64,000 nucleotides of DNA, from NCBI GenBank assembly GCA_032622095.1, contig CP136063.1:209487934-209551933 (forward strand), written 5' to 3'. The translations under genes were made by a program, and so were the position numbers. This DNA is from Siphonodentalium dalli (Eukaryota > Mollusca > Scaphopoda > Gadilida > Siphonodentaliidae). The number at the start of each line of letters is the position of its first letter. The stretch's first letter is position 1. Shown here piece after piece: positions 46,401 through 51,849 of this stretch. Below the pieces are notes generated by a model, which saw nothing but the letters and a program-made list of their open reading frames with translations, searched no databases and had not been told where the DNA came from.

Positions 46401-46696
46401 ATCCACAAGAAAAGTTTATGGCTGAAATAATGATCAACATTAGGCAGCTGATTTGGGTCATATAATGGTGCGGGTGGATACCACAACTGTTTTGTCAGTC
46501 TGTCGAGCACAATCTCCGGCTTCCCAGTCTCTTCATCCAACTTAAAAAGAGCCTCTGCAATCCATGCATGGTCGACCTCAGGCAGAGTCTGTTTCCATCC
46601 ATCAGGGAGGGGTACGCTGCAATCTGGAAAGATAAGTACATGTACTTTAGCAGTGTGAGATTTTAACCTCTTTGCTGCTACATTGTACATATACAT
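15884..46696 (-). CDS. Seven-exon DUF6729-like, transposase-derived gene
   Basis: Exons in transcript order: 46161-46623 (open back to an ATG at 46696), 40703-41036, 37435-37993, 35400-35624, 33773-33970, 27624-27908, 15884-16461. All introns have GT..AG borders. Phases chain (2,0,1,1,1,1) and no stop interrupts, giving 904 aa if ATG 46696 is the start. Domains: Cys-rich DUF6729-like region (about 25-180, CKMC, ECELC), transposase-like core (about 280-620: KIHS, YVNHGCC, KLDVWHWMQRF, HCRRSTRG, CLQDPEDFQLYT, YRCTRG), acidic linker (620-710), Lys-rich tail with CSTCKQC and CGSIFCP. From memory, relatives in fish and lancelets have Asp where this protein has His (KIDS) and Asn (VDRDCC), so catalytic activity is doubtful. 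An intact frame spread over 30 kb suggests selection, possibly domestication. Function unknown. An upstream first exon is possible. Confidence 0.82.
16676..16771. repeat. MITE family B, copy 5
   Basis: GCAGAATACAATCCCCAGAG to GGGGGAACCTCATTCTGC palindrome with the GCGGGCTAGCATCACCAAAT core. It sits about 210 bp upstream of the terminal exon acceptor, within the intron. Confidence 0.8.
17195..17560. repeat. Tandem dispersed repeat
   Basis: Two to three units contain GAATAACTCAGGAACGGAAA, ACTCCTCTGAATGTCCTCAT and GTGGTGAACATCCATACCAA, each ending with a TTGGACGGACAAAAA-type motif. It is related to the host repeat at 12545-13660. Frames 17188-17563 on the minus strand are translations of it. 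Confidence 0.6.
17860..18095. repeat. Dispersed repeat with GGGCCATAACTTAGG units
   Basis: A 47-bp direct duplication (GGTAATTTCAACAATGGGCC) is followed by CTTGACCTGTATTTTG and a GGACAGACGGACCAATAAC tail. It belongs to the same class as 9690-11260. Confidence 0.6.
18240..18505. mobile_element. MITE family E, copy 4 (TTAA-associated)
   Basis: The right end is CAGTATAGAAAGGG-TTAA. The left end is ACACTAAATACTCAATAG. The interior has CACCCCTCCAAATTAATAAT and a hairpin around GTGAGTTCATTAAACGACCA. The terminal CCCTTTCTATACT next to TTAA suggests a piggyBac-related MITE. Related copies lie near 10470, 14186, 15262 and 27063. Confidence 0.65.
18685..18800. repeat. Tandem 63-bp duplication
   Basis: TATAACAGGGTATTTCAAAG followed by ATAGTTTTTTA..ATTGATTTTCC and TAAGTTCATA occurs twice back to back with a few differences. 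A shorter AACAGGGTATTTCCATGCAA at 8606 is a distant relative. Confidence 0.75.
18982..20235. mobile_element. hAT-like element, right end degraded
   Basis: CAGGGTTCCCACTATGAATT at the left is followed by AAATTCAAGGACTTTTCAAG, a typical hAT subterminal pattern. Inverted relatives (CTTTCAAGGGCTTGAAAAAC, AAATTCAAGCACTTTCAAG) lie at 20125-20233. The expected right terminus CCCTG is not found, so no TSD could be defined. Inside are a perfect hairpin (19196-19263) and a 24-bp tandem duplication (TTTTAACGAAAGACTAGCGA near 19890). Confidence 0.55.
19196..19263. repeat. Perfect 23-bp inverted repeat
   Basis: The arm from 19196 (TTCATTAATTGGATGGGTAT) is matched base for base by the arm ending at 19263, around a 22-nt AT-rich loop. 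No TSD is visible. It could be a tiny foldback insertion inside the hAT-like element. Confidence 0.75.
20240..22040. other. Intronic sequence, no gene seen
   Basis: AT-rich. Open frames at 21169-21823 overlap on both strands and show no motif. GTCCACTTCGCC..GAAGTGCAAGTTGCCCTGAA at about 21618 resembles AAAGTCACTTCGCCCTGAAA at about 27023, pointing to a dispersed repeat. Confidence 0.4.
23860..24290 (-). pseudogene. Non-LTR retrotransposon 3' remnant (zf-RVT region)
   Basis: The minus-strand frame includes TKLQAFQFQINHNTLVTNVF then CTFCETERESIQHLLVTCQK. This is the C-terminal zinc-finger-like segment after the reverse transcriptase of many LINE ORFs (C-x2-C..H..C). A frame change and stops separate it from a downstream ISTGTNVLAINSIIF segment, also typical of this tail. 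No RT core is present. It sits inside the Helitron, either inserted there or captured. Confidence 0.65.
24700..26620. repeat. Diverged tandem array inside the Helitron
   Basis: Repeated blocks alternate ATCAATTTGGTAGAAATTGG/GCGCTAA, a C-rich CCCCTCTCACC..CTC segment, ACCAATTTGG, TTTAAACCACACGATTAGAT and CCTCGTATCATGGAGAAGAA. Two block types (GATTCCTCGTATCA and GACTCATG..ATCATGGAGATG) alternate irregularly. Frames of 60-100 codons here are translations of the array. Confidence 0.75.
27063..27520. mobile_element. MITE family E copy 5, split by a family A MITE
   Basis: TTTAACCATTTCTATACCAA opens the copy. It continues through GAAATGTTCAGACAATATG and CTGAACATTTCCTATGG to GAAAC-TA, is interrupted by family A, and resumes TA-CTTGTTACTGCGTATTCAG. 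Comparison with 15262-15835 shows the same E position hit by family A. Confidence 0.7.
27286..27489. mobile_element. MITE family A, copy 4
   Basis: TA-CAGTAATTCTCTAATTAATC to GCATTACTG-TA, 204 bp including the TA dinucleotides. The arms are almost fully complementary with a CGGAAAGC/GCTTTCCG turn. Confidence 0.88.
27624..27908 (-). CDS. Exon 6 of the DUF6729-like gene
   Basis: The acceptor TTTCCAG ends at 27909 and the donor is CCTG|GTTAGT at 27623. It encodes GC + ELLGLEYLYAGAGDDTFD, which continues the transposase-like domain (GEL.G.EYLY type, as in relatives I remember). A highly acidic stretch (GEEDNDDEDEDFQIEV) and a Ser-rich end (SSTASSLSNSPG) follow. Phase 1 entry and exit match exons 5 and 7. 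Confidence 0.82.
27915..28755. other. Intron sequence, no gene seen
   Basis: AT-rich with a dispersed-repeat fragment around 28010-28240 (GGGGCGTGGCGAAATATTCC, tail GGACAGCCAGACGGATGG). Nothing else is recognised. Confidence 0.4.
28761..28924. repeat. MITE family C, copies 4 and 5 (nested palindrome)
   Basis: Two self-complementary blocks (GCCAATGCATTCTCTTATAT facing AAAAGAATACATTGGC, and CCAGTGCATTTTCTTATATA facing TATAAGAGAATACACTGG) flank CTTACGATATTTACCTTGAC. They are also inverted relative to each other, as in 12935-13162. The spacer matches that of the copy at 8250-8366 in the opposite orientation. Confidence 0.8.
29481..29526 (-). pseudogene. 46-bp copy of exon 4 in intron 5
   Basis: The plus-strand stretch GTGTAAAGCTGGAAGTCCTC plus flanks matches 35502-35547 inside exon 4 at 45 of 46 positions. 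On the minus strand it carries the LQDPEDFQLYT codons without exon borders. It ends exactly where a candidate TIR element (29524-32395) begins, so it is probably filler DNA or part of an older partial duplication. Confidence 0.85.
29524..32395. mobile_element. Candidate 2.9-kb inverted-terminal-repeat element
   Basis: The left end AAAGAAAATTAAATGTGTGG, then TTTGGGTTAC..GGGTCGGTAGG, resembles the reverse complement of the right end (AAGAAAAAAATATTTGTGGT, TTTGGTTTCCCTACCGACCC). A partly similar CAGATTTTGTGTTTTCCCTA occurs near 47258. The interior holds no clear gene. It does hold GTGGCT-rich repeats (31000-31480) and a repeated AATAAAGAGCGTTCT.AATTA segment. TSDs were not identified. Confidence 0.45.
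30855..31560. repeat. Direct repeat of a 60-bp AATAAAGAGCG segment
   Basis: CGTCCATG(T/C)TT(T/C)CGTC, then GGTGTAGACAATAAAGAGCG (or GCGGTAGACAATAAAGAGCG), occurs at about 30868-30915 and 31489-31542. The first copy continues into a hairpin (AAAGAGCGTTC..GAACGTGCTTT). The core resembles the GAGCGGTATACCGCTC array at 51.3-51.8 kb. Confidence 0.6.
32400..32490. other. Spacer between TEs
   Basis: Short AT-rich spacer leading to a family B MITE. No features. Confidence 0.4.
32492..32585. repeat. MITE family B, copy 6
   Basis: GCAGAATGAGGTCCCCAAAG to GGGGAACCTCATTCTGC palindrome. Left flank GTTTGTCTGTCATTT and right flank GAGGCCTCAACTGCTATGGG match those of other copies. Confidence 0.82.
32772..32870. 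repeat. MITE family B, copy 7
   Basis: GTAGAATGAGTTCCCCAGAG to CTCTGGGGACCTCATTCTGC, with a GTGGGGTAGTGGGGTAGCG core. It lies about 190 bp from copy 6. The spacer matches that between copies 3 and 4 (TTGAGACTATAGATAC..CCCAGAAGATGA), so two palindromes plus spacer may form one larger composite element. Confidence 0.8.
33000..33230. repeat. Dispersed repeat with ACCTGTATATTTGGCTGAGA units
   Basis: Two units of about 130 bp carry GAGAAACATGCATACCAACT, TTGGTTCAGATCAAATAATC and CCAGAGTTAT. Same class as 9690-11260. Confidence 0.55.
33773..33970 (-). CDS. Exon 5 of the DUF6729-like gene
   Basis: The acceptor CCATTTTCAG ends at 33971 and the donor is ACAG|GTAACTAAG at 33772. It encodes GADASANYFQACLLDGVVRW then NQTTSQGGSSARIPYDVG and SMEVWGKKLLEDTADLRDY. 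This is the conserved FQA.LLDG..RWN region of the transposase-like core. Phase 1/1. Confidence 0.87.
34040..34525. other. Intron 4, first part; no gene
   Basis: AT-rich, with a T-run and GGAGGGGGTGTTGAA near 34464. It resembles low-complexity flanks of repeats elsewhere. No exon was recognised. Confidence 0.4.
34526..34584. repeat. MITE family C, degraded copy
   Basis: CCTGTGCTAATGCATTCTCT faces AAGAGAACGTACTGGCACAG across a shortened centre. It is a single-palindrome remnant. Confidence 0.6.
34732..34948. mobile_element. MITE family A, copy 5
   Basis: TACAGTAATGCCCTAAATAA to TTAGGGCATTACTGTA, 217 bp, intact palindrome. It lies in intron 4 of the DUF6729-like gene. Confidence 0.9.
35400..35624 (-). 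CDS. Exon 4 of the DUF6729-like gene (hidden exon)
   Basis: Acceptor ATATTTGCAG before 35624, donor CCAG|GTATTA at 35399. No Met-initiated frame marks it, but reading from phase 2 gives CKSFGVRLLDEKKLWKIWEF, then ERCHIPCLQDPEDFQLYTPI, GEVRKGGKTLPKYRCTRGLH and SLKSFYSHLDKILPG without a stop. CLQDP..LYT, GG..LP.YRC.RG and S..SF..H are what I remember from this position in relatives. With it included the protein core is continuous and all phases agree. Confidence 0.88.
36340..37390. repeat. 160-bp tandem array 1 (AAGATGGC units) with terminal hairpin
   Basis: Six units recur near 36350, 36507, 36670, 36833, 36989 and 37147, each with AAAATCCAAGATGGC and CATGTTTT, then GATGATCGGATGAGGGATG and GTAGGGTGTGCCAAAGGATT. 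The array ends at AATAGCTCAAACTTTACAAA / GTAAAGTTGAGCTA, a hairpin also found at the end of array 2 (about 46027-46062). This end lies only about 45 bp from the exon 3 donor. Confidence 0.85.
37435..37993 (-). CDS. Exon 3 of the DUF6729-like gene
   Basis: Acceptor TTTTGTAG before 37993, donor AAAG|GTACTT at 37434. Encodes EVRKPFGLYYQAKLQCYSMG, NELGEILNSVMTCEEEG, KIIYVNHGCCGSSQLKEFF, KLDVWHWMQRFSEACSSKTH, SCIFQWNSRDLEKLRAAKRA and LLLHCRRSTRGVEKMTTLLE. It is the heart of the RNase-H-like core. The NH of YVNHGCC stands where I recall DR or D in homologues, while the Asp of KLDVWHW is kept. The frame runs on 16 codons past the chosen donor, but only this donor fits exon 4. Confidence 0.9.
38079..38169. 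repeat. MITE family B, copy 8
   Basis: GCCGAATGAGGTCCCCAGAG to CTCTGGGAACCTCATTCTGC palindrome, 10 bp from copy 9. Confidence 0.82.
38180..38272. repeat. MITE family B, copy 9
   Basis: GCAGAATGAGGTCCCCAGAG to CTCTGGGGACCTCATTCTGC. With copy 8 it forms a pair flanked by inverted AATAGGGTGTCTGTCATTTG / GCAAATGACAGACACCCTAT. This gives a second-level palindrome, as in family C. Confidence 0.85.
38503..39934 (-). mobile_element. Candidate hAT element with BED-like finger remnant
   Basis: The right end read inwards is TAGGGTCCTGCGAATATTCG, followed by repeated TCGATTCGA motifs. Similar GAATATCGAATCGA repeats lie at 38540-38600. A minus-strand frame at about 39083-38960 contains TYTCDECNVVYKSQASGTSK then HPALH, a C-x2-C..H-x3-H pattern like BED fingers of hAT transposases. 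Later parts need frame changes. No clean left TIR or TSD was found, so the element is decayed and the call tentative. Confidence 0.4.
39960..40420. other. Intron 2 part; no gene seen
   Basis: AT-rich intron sequence between the hAT-like remnant and a family A MITE. Nothing recognised. Confidence 0.4.
40424..40629. mobile_element. MITE family A, copy 6
   Basis: TACAGTAATGCCCTAAATAA to TTTAGGGCATTATTGTA. It lies about 75 bp downstream of the exon 2 donor. The left arm lacks about 12 bp (the GATTTAGTCGGAA part), so the arms are unequal. Confidence 0.88.
40703..41036 (-). CDS. Exon 2 of the DUF6729-like gene
   Basis: Acceptor ATTTTCAG before 41036; donor GAAGTG|GTAAAT at 40702. The first G completes the Arg codon started by exon 1 (ITDR|LACDRTVAISL). 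It encodes LRQRENEYAVAHTLKILVKQ, a Tyr/His-rich segment (NSALYQHYCDKFLKAHQRQL) and SSAYSIKASITSIFGQILKI then HSKEV. The KIHS motif is at the site where I recall KIDS in relatives. An alternative donor three bases earlier (GTGGTA) would drop one Val. Confidence 0.87.
41115..41194. repeat. MITE family A, copy 7 (fragment)
   Basis: Only AGTGAGAGCTTTCCGATGAA through AATTCTGCTGTGGTT of the right arm is present. It lies about 80 bp upstream of exon 2. Confidence 0.8.
41230..41745. repeat. 160-bp tandem repeat with AAAAAGGGGCATAACTCAGT
   Basis: Three units carry ACTTGATCTGTATTTTGG, TGGTAAACTAATATACCAAA, TTTGGTTCAGTTCACT and TCTAAAGTTATCATCCGGAA. The array ends with a GACGGACGGACGACGGATGG tail and AATACTACCATTTTTTCAAA. 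Same class as 9690-11260 and 17860-18095. Confidence 0.65.
42300..43293. repeat. 160-bp tandem array 2, left part
   Basis: Units begin near 42402, 42557, 42720, 42887, 43041 and 43216. Each has (A)AATCCAAGATGGC(T/C), GGCGGCCATGTTTTTTGG, ACCCCAAAATGACTCGTTCC, CATGACAAATTT and TACGACCTGTAGCCCGCGCC. Two subtypes (GGCTGCTGGCGG and GGCC(A/G)CCAGCGG) alternate irregularly. Related to array 1 at 36340-37390. It continues after the piggyBac insertion. Confidence 0.88.
43298..44792 (-). mobile_element. Internally deleted piggyBac-type element
   Basis: Perfect 13-bp TIRs CACGTTGAGTGCC / GGCACTCAACGTG are flanked by TTAA at 43294-43297 and 44793-44796. The insertion splits a tandem-repeat unit, and rejoining ATTGTTAACATCC restores it, so TTAA is the target duplication. 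This is the piggyBac signature. Subterminal CTACGAG-TTAT-CTCGTAG palindromes (43312, 44561, 44625) lie near both ends. Length 1495 bp; only an N-terminal exon-like piece survives. Confidence 0.93.
44277..44390 (-). pseudogene. piggyBac transposase N-terminal exon remnant
   Basis: ATG at 44390 opens MATDGESDVESGELVSCEDE followed by LISSSNDYEHASSVVSGI, exactly 38 codons up to a strong donor (GTAAGT) at 44276. A short, acidic, Ser-rich N-terminus is usual for piggyBac transposases. The DDD catalytic exons are not present in the remaining element. Confidence 0.7.
44797..46062. repeat. 160-bp tandem array 2, right part with terminal hairpin
   Basis: Units near 44878, 45046, 45199, 45360, 45516, 45679 and 45835 carry the same AAGATGGC (or AAAATGGC) and GGCGGCCATG motifs. 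GCTGCTGGCGG and GCC(A/G)CCAGCGG subtypes alternate almost regularly here. The array ends with GACGGACACACAGACACACG and the hairpin TAGCTCAAACTTAC / GTAAGTTGAGCTA. The end sits about 100 bp from the exon 1 donor. Confidence 0.88.
46161..46696 (-). CDS. Exon 1 (or first recognised exon) of the DUF6729-like gene
   Basis: Donor GACAG|GTAAGA at 46160. Upstream, either translation starts at ATG 46696 (MYMYNVAAKRLKSHT..), or the CTTATCTTTCCAG at 46624 is an acceptor and the true start lies further 5'. The conserved part is DCSVPLPDGWKQTLPEVDHA, LTKQLWYPPAPLYDPNQLPN, HYFSHKLFLWMPCKMCNIHL, RLVYAGIYENCRQVVDTDSL, LECELCHQTYVSWSEDIMKQ and FPAVITD. W.P, F.W.P..MC, C..C and FP..(I/L)T are the pattern I associate with DUF6729, a Cys-rich probable zinc-binding module. 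Confidence 0.85.
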
Positions 46697-46936
46697 GTAT
46701 GATACAATGGAATGATTTGGGCAATTTTATGTTGCAGACTTACTAGTACTAGTACTATTATACATGTATGTGCACACTGGTCACATAATTTAAAGCTTCA
46801 CACTTCAAGAGTCAAGACCACATTTCATTCAATATAACAGATCATTGAAGATACAATCATCACAGTCTGGGCTAGAAGAGGCAGACAAAACTGGATAAAT
46901 TTTCAAGCTCAATCTCAGTTGAGGGACATCTCAAGA

Positions 46937-47153
46937 TACAGTAATGCCCTAAATAATCGACTCCTTAACCACAGGAGAATTATGGGTTATTTTTCAGGAT
47001 TTAGTCGCAAATATGGCTTGTTGCCATTCATCAGAAAGCTCTCACCGAGAGCTTTCCAATGAATGGCAACAAGCCATATTTCCGACTCAATCCTGAAAAA
47101 TTACCCATAATTCTCCTGTGGTTAAGGAGATGATTATTTATGGCATTACTGTA
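46937..47153. mobile_element. MITE family A, copy 8
   Basis: TACAGTAATGCCCTAAATAA to TTATGGCATTACTGTA, 217 bp palindrome. It lies about 240 bp upstream of the first possible ATG of the DUF6729-like gene, so it may sit in the promoter or first intron. Confidence 0.9.
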
Positions 47154-47159
47154 GCGTTC

Positions 47160-47835
47160 CGATTAAAACATTGTACATGGACATTTGAATAAGAAATGAG
47201 AACTAGTTCGAGCACCTTGAATCAGTGAACACTCATGTATACTAAGGCAAACCGAAACAGATTTTGTGTTTTCCCTATCTCGACCTATATTATTGGGGCT
47301 AGGTAGGTACATGTAGATTTCCTGTTTTTTTATTTATAAACAAGCATCGGTAGGGTTTTTAAAAATATATAAACACTGCGGTAAATGTCTTTTTCACATT
47401 AAATTAATGCTTTCAATTGACAACTGATGTAGTGTTCAGAACAAATATCATGTCTTCTACCGAAAAAACCTGTTTATTGTCAGTTTTGATACCGTACTTG
47501 ATTACATTTATTGGTGGTTTTATGTGAGCTGAGCACTAATGTGTAAACTGTGTCATAGAAATGCTATCCGAATGGCGAACGCAGGCCTTAAAATCCAGAA
47601 CATTTTGCGAGAATCAAATTATATCATTACTGCAGCGAATCAGTTGCTTTTACGAGAATCAAACTAAGAATCATGATTCTGATTCTCGTAAAATTTAAAG
47701 CCTTGAAACATACTCGTACATTAAACACCATCTCGCTATCCCAATATCTTAGCTGGTTTACATATAAACAGACTTACTACATGTACTTAGACTATCTTTT
47801 TTTGAGGAAATTTTCCAGTCATGTGTGGGTTGTAC
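47160..47835. other. No gene seen upstream of exon 1
   Basis: AT-rich. TTTTGTGTTTTCCCTATCTC and GGGGCTAGGTAGGTACATG near 47258 belong to a dispersed repeat related to the ends at 29524 and 32395. No upstream exon of the minus-strand gene could be recognised. Confidence 0.4.
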
Positions 47836-47838
47836 CAT

Positions 47839-48541
47839 TTATGCCGTTGTTCTGTATAGGAGGCCCTTGTTTGGCACTGTATCAAAGGCATTTGAAAAAT
47901 GGATGATGGCTATACATGTATCTGTTAGAATATTTTTGTCAAGAATTTGTAGAGGATCTTTTGTGACATTGACTGGATGTGTGACGCATGATTGGCCAGA
48001 TCTGAAACCATGCTTTTTGTGGGTCAGTATTTTGTGTTCTTCCAGGTGGTCTCTTACATGTATGTGCCTGCAAATGATGTGTTCTAAAAAATTTGCAGGG
48101 TACAAATGTAAGTGAGACTGGGCGGTAGTTCTCAGGGTTGTGCATGTCACCTTTTTTGTAGACGGGAGATATGTTTGCACTGTGCCAGTTAGTTGGGAGC
48201 TCTCCTGTGTCCAATGATAGTTGAAAGATGGCCGTTACTGGTAGAGCAGGAGCTATATGGTTAACGTAGATCTTGAGAACATGGTTTGGTATACCGTTTG
48301 GGCATGGGGCTTTGGATGTTTTTACATCTTTTAGGAGTTTGTATACACCATTACACCTTCCTCTTTGATGTTGATGTCTGCGATGACAGTATATTAAATT
48401 GTTGATGGTTTTGTTGTAGGTGTGTTGTTTAGATCTTTGGAGAATAAATTGGAATTGTTTATTCAATAGAGCTGCTTTATCTGCACAGTTGTACCGTGAG
48501 TTCTTAATATGTGTTCCAGTACATTGAAACATGTGCATCAT
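47839..48541 (-). pseudogene. Non-LTR retrotransposon reverse transcriptase fragment
   Basis: The minus-strand frame encodes KTSKAPCPNGIPNHVLKIYV, PTNWHSANISPVYKKGDMHN and PENYRPVSLT, classical RT motifs of jockey/CR1-like LINEs. Near 48090 a 1-nt change at a T/A run shifts into FLEHIICRHIHVRDHLEEHK, ILTHKKHGFRSGQSC and HFSNAFDTVP. In the last motif the catalytic Asp before F is His. Frameshift plus active-site loss marks a dead copy. No endonuclease or 3' tail is seen. Confidence 0.88.
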
Positions 48542-48833
48542 GCATTAAAATTTCTTTAAGAACGTATCATTAAGCCAGTCATAAATGCAGCAAATGAGAT
48601 TTGAGCTTACAAACGGCGTTGTCTAGACATTGTGAACGGCATGTTGCGAAAGTTTGGATGAAGAACTTCATCTCGGGTAAAAAACATTTTTATGATTCTT
48701 TCTTAACATTTCTAATCATGGTAAATTATCCAAAATAGTTTTGAATCATTCAAGCTGTCATATGGTAAGTTGTTGCCTTTTAATATTGTTTCTTTGTAGT
48801 TGTAGATGGGATAGTGGTCAGGTCAGGACTCGG

Positions 48834-49885
48834 GCGAATGTGAGAATACACTTACAATAGCTGTATTCAGCTAACCTAGCTGAATTCAGTTATATATTCA
48901 ACTCTCAATCTGGCTGTTTTTCGATAATTAACTAGAGATGCTACTTTGCGCATCTAAACTAGGTTATGACATTCTCCAATCACATTCAAAAAATGAAAAC
49001 TGTCACTCGTTTTCTGACAAAGTGTTGTGTTTTGTCGACACAGCGATGTTGATTATGTGTGAAAACTCACTACAGCGATCGATGTCAGTCATAATGGTTT
49101 AATAACTCTTTTATGCAGAATACCTTGAAAACTATATTTAATACAATATGCAACACCGATACAAAGTCTTTATCAGTTCCCGAAATAGTATTAAATCTGG
49201 TGCTGCTCAAACGCAATTTTGCTTACAGCACACTATCTGTATAATACTGTTACGAATAGTTATTGGTATCGCTCACAACATGTTAGTGGTGTGTGAGTTC
49301 AAATGCTTCAGGCTAATTACATGTACACGGTCACCATTCTAATGATCCTTTCCGTTTTTGCAGCAGTGTCTTTGATGGGGTATATCTTTGTATTATAGGT
49401 GATTTAGTTCATATAATCATATTATCACATAAAATAGTCCCCAGGATATTTATGTTCACCTCCCGTCGTATTAAGTTTTCACACAAAATCATAATCGCTG
49501 TGTCGATAAATTGCAACACTTTGTCACATATTTTCCCCTCGATACTGTACGGATTGCCCAGATCTCGATCGAACAGACGAGAAAATTGGCCGACCTGCTT
49601 CATGGCTCATTCGCATCGAGCAGGCTCGTTCGGTTAAATGTCTCTTTTTTGGAAAAGGAAGGTGAATGGTATGTCAAGTTGGCACATTAGTATATGTATT
49701 GTCAGGGGAATATCATAGTTTGGTCGTGTTTTGTGTCATATTCTCTCTTTCCGGACTTGAAGCAACCTCTCTCATTACAGGCATCACAGAAGTTTTGATG
49801 GGATATCTTTATCCCCTAGATTTTCTACTATTGATGTACATGTATATAGTAGTATTGTAAGCACTATTCTCACATTTGCTAGACC
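48834..49885. mobile_element. Foldback element of about 1.05 kb
   Basis: GCGAATGTGAGAATACACTT near 48834 faces ACTATTCTCACATTTGC near 49880. Further in, TCTGACAAAGTGTTGTG..TTGTCGACACAGCGATG (49014-49050) faces ATCGCTGTGTCGATAAATTG..CAACACTTTGTCAC (49494-49528). The arms are therefore long and imperfect. Flanks on both sides carry GTGGTCAGGTC, so it may sit inside the end of the next element. No coding sequence recognised. Confidence 0.6.
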
Positions 49886-50329
49886 TGGTGGTCAGGTCGG
49901 GCACATGTGTCAAATGAGATAAATAGTTCATTTGAGCTCACATAGCTAAATTTTTAATGTAATTTCAGTCTGTTCCTTCAGTTCAACACCTAACGCAAAA
50001 TATCGCAATGCAAATTTAATTTTACTGGATCAACATAACATTGAGCTTTTCAAAAATACCTTGCACTCATCTACTCACAACAGTCTTGATATATTTTAAG
50101 TGACATTTGCTTAAGGATTTACCAATATGTTTTCATTAAAATTCAAAAGAGAAAATAGTTTTTAGTTGACTTTTCTTTCTGTAAATTTTGCTGTGTCAGC
50201 TTCGCCATGCCAACTTTGATCTTATCCCAAGATAAAATGAAACAAACATTTTGATTTACTCCTCAAAACGGTCTCCCACTATTTGTTTATAAGTAGGATT
50301 TCAATTGAATTTTACTGGTTGGAATGTAC

Positions 50330-51280
50330 AGTAAGCCGAGTGCAATTACTAATGTGTTTTTGTTAGGCCAAAAAAAGTTATAACTGTGTTTCTGGTGACA
50401 TGCAAGAACAAAATAGGGGTGGGCAGGTGGCTTTTTATTACTTGCGGCTTTTTATTACTTGCGCTAGTCCATGCTGGACGCAAGTAATGTTTTCGGTTCG
50501 GATCTTTGTCTGTCTGTCCTTCCGCGAACATGTTACGCCATACCAGAAGTACATACCGTAAATAATGGACACGCAAAAATATGAAATGGTTGCATCAATT
50601 GTAATTTAAATCCAGATATATACTTAATTTGCATCGTCATCTGGTTTTATTTTGGAAATAAATCTTCATAAATTAACAATTTTGAATTAATTCTTTCTGG
50701 AAACCGACCAAGACGCCATGACGTCACGACGCACATCAGGACGTCACGAGCTACATGGGCGCGCAAAACACTAGACATGATTGCGTCGATATCCAGACAG
50801 CTGAGACTCGTATTACACGGACTGGCTAAACCATTCCATCTGCCAACAACTTCGTGTATTATTATAAATATATATATATACTGCTTGAAAACAAAGTGGG
50901 CAATAGTACTGCCCATTTGAAGCCTATTTTATGTAACTTGAAACTCGAGGAAATGAGTTGAGATCAAGTCTAAAAGATGCGTACGGAATCGTTTTGTTTT
51001 TCGCAGAGGTGCGAACATATTTCTAGAAAGTTTAAAACATTTTCGAAAGATCCTGGTGCATATAAATCATGTCCGGTGAAACAGTTGAGCGCGTGGTTGA
51101 ATTGAAAACAATTGCACTGAAAAAATGTGAATGTGGAAACATAGATTATTAAAATGCCTTATTAATTAACTGGGAATACAAGCTTTCTCATAGACATTCT
51201 GATTTATAAGTTCCCGACGACTGTAGATCAGTCGCTAATGGAATGTTCTCATTGACACACTATTAATCAAAGGCTAGCCA
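50330..51280. other. Element interior, no gene seen
   Basis: Contains TTTTTATTACTTGCGGC / TTTTTATTACTTGCGCTAGT, a 20-bp direct repeat near 50430-50465. The sequence that follows, GGACGCAAGTAATG..TTTGTCTGTCTGTCCTTCCG, resembles starts of dispersed repeats. No convincing coding sequence. Confidence 0.4.
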
Positions 51281-51299
51281 ATGGCCGCGGGTCTTTTAT

Positions 51300-51845
51300 T
51301 TAAGACCATGGCTAAAGAGCGGTATACCGCGCTTTAGTACCAACAGCTATAAAAGAGCGGCATACCGCTCTTTATAGCTATATGGGCCTGACACGCTAAA
51401 GAACGGTATCCCGCTCTTTAGAGTTTGGTACTAAAGGGTGGTATACCGCTCTTTACTACCAAATGCTAAAGAGTGGTATATCACTCTTTAGCTATATGGG
51501 CCTGATACGCTAAAGAACGGTATACTGCTCTTTAGCGGTTGGTGCTAAAGAACGGTATACCGCTCTTCAGCATTGGTGCTAAAGAACGGTATACTGCTAT
51601 TTAGTGACAAACGCATAAGAGCGGTGTACCTGTCATACACACAAGAGTGATGTACACCGGTCTATACCGCTATTTAGCTATACATGCATGGTCCTGGCGC
51701 GATAAAGAGTGGTCTTTCGTTATCACCCGTACTGCACGATCTTTAGTGTCCGGCTATAAAGAGCGGTATAGCCCCCATCGCTAAAGAGCGGTATACCGTT
51801 CTGTATCCCTCAGTGCTAAAGAGGGGTATACCACTCTTTAGCCAC
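51300..51845. repeat. Array of GAGCGGTATACCGCTC palindromes
   Basis: About a dozen units vary around AAAGAGCGGTATACCGCTCT, most flanked by GCT..AGC, giving nearly perfect 24-28 bp palindromes (near 51314, 51349, 51401, 51432, 51469, 51510, 51545, 51580, 51781, 51811). A higher-order unit of about 120 bp starting TATATGGGCCTGA.ACGCTAA occurs near 51381 and 51495, and more diverged near 51685. Unit centres are typically 35-40 bp apart. It looks like a repeated dimeric binding site or a structured repeat, not coding. Confidence 0.85.
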
Positions 51846-51849
51846 TCCG

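Noticed and set aside
46624-46696. Certain start codon at 46696
   Set aside because: The CTTATCTTTCCAG just upstream of the conserved part is a credible acceptor, so an unseen upstream first exon remains possible; both options are stated.
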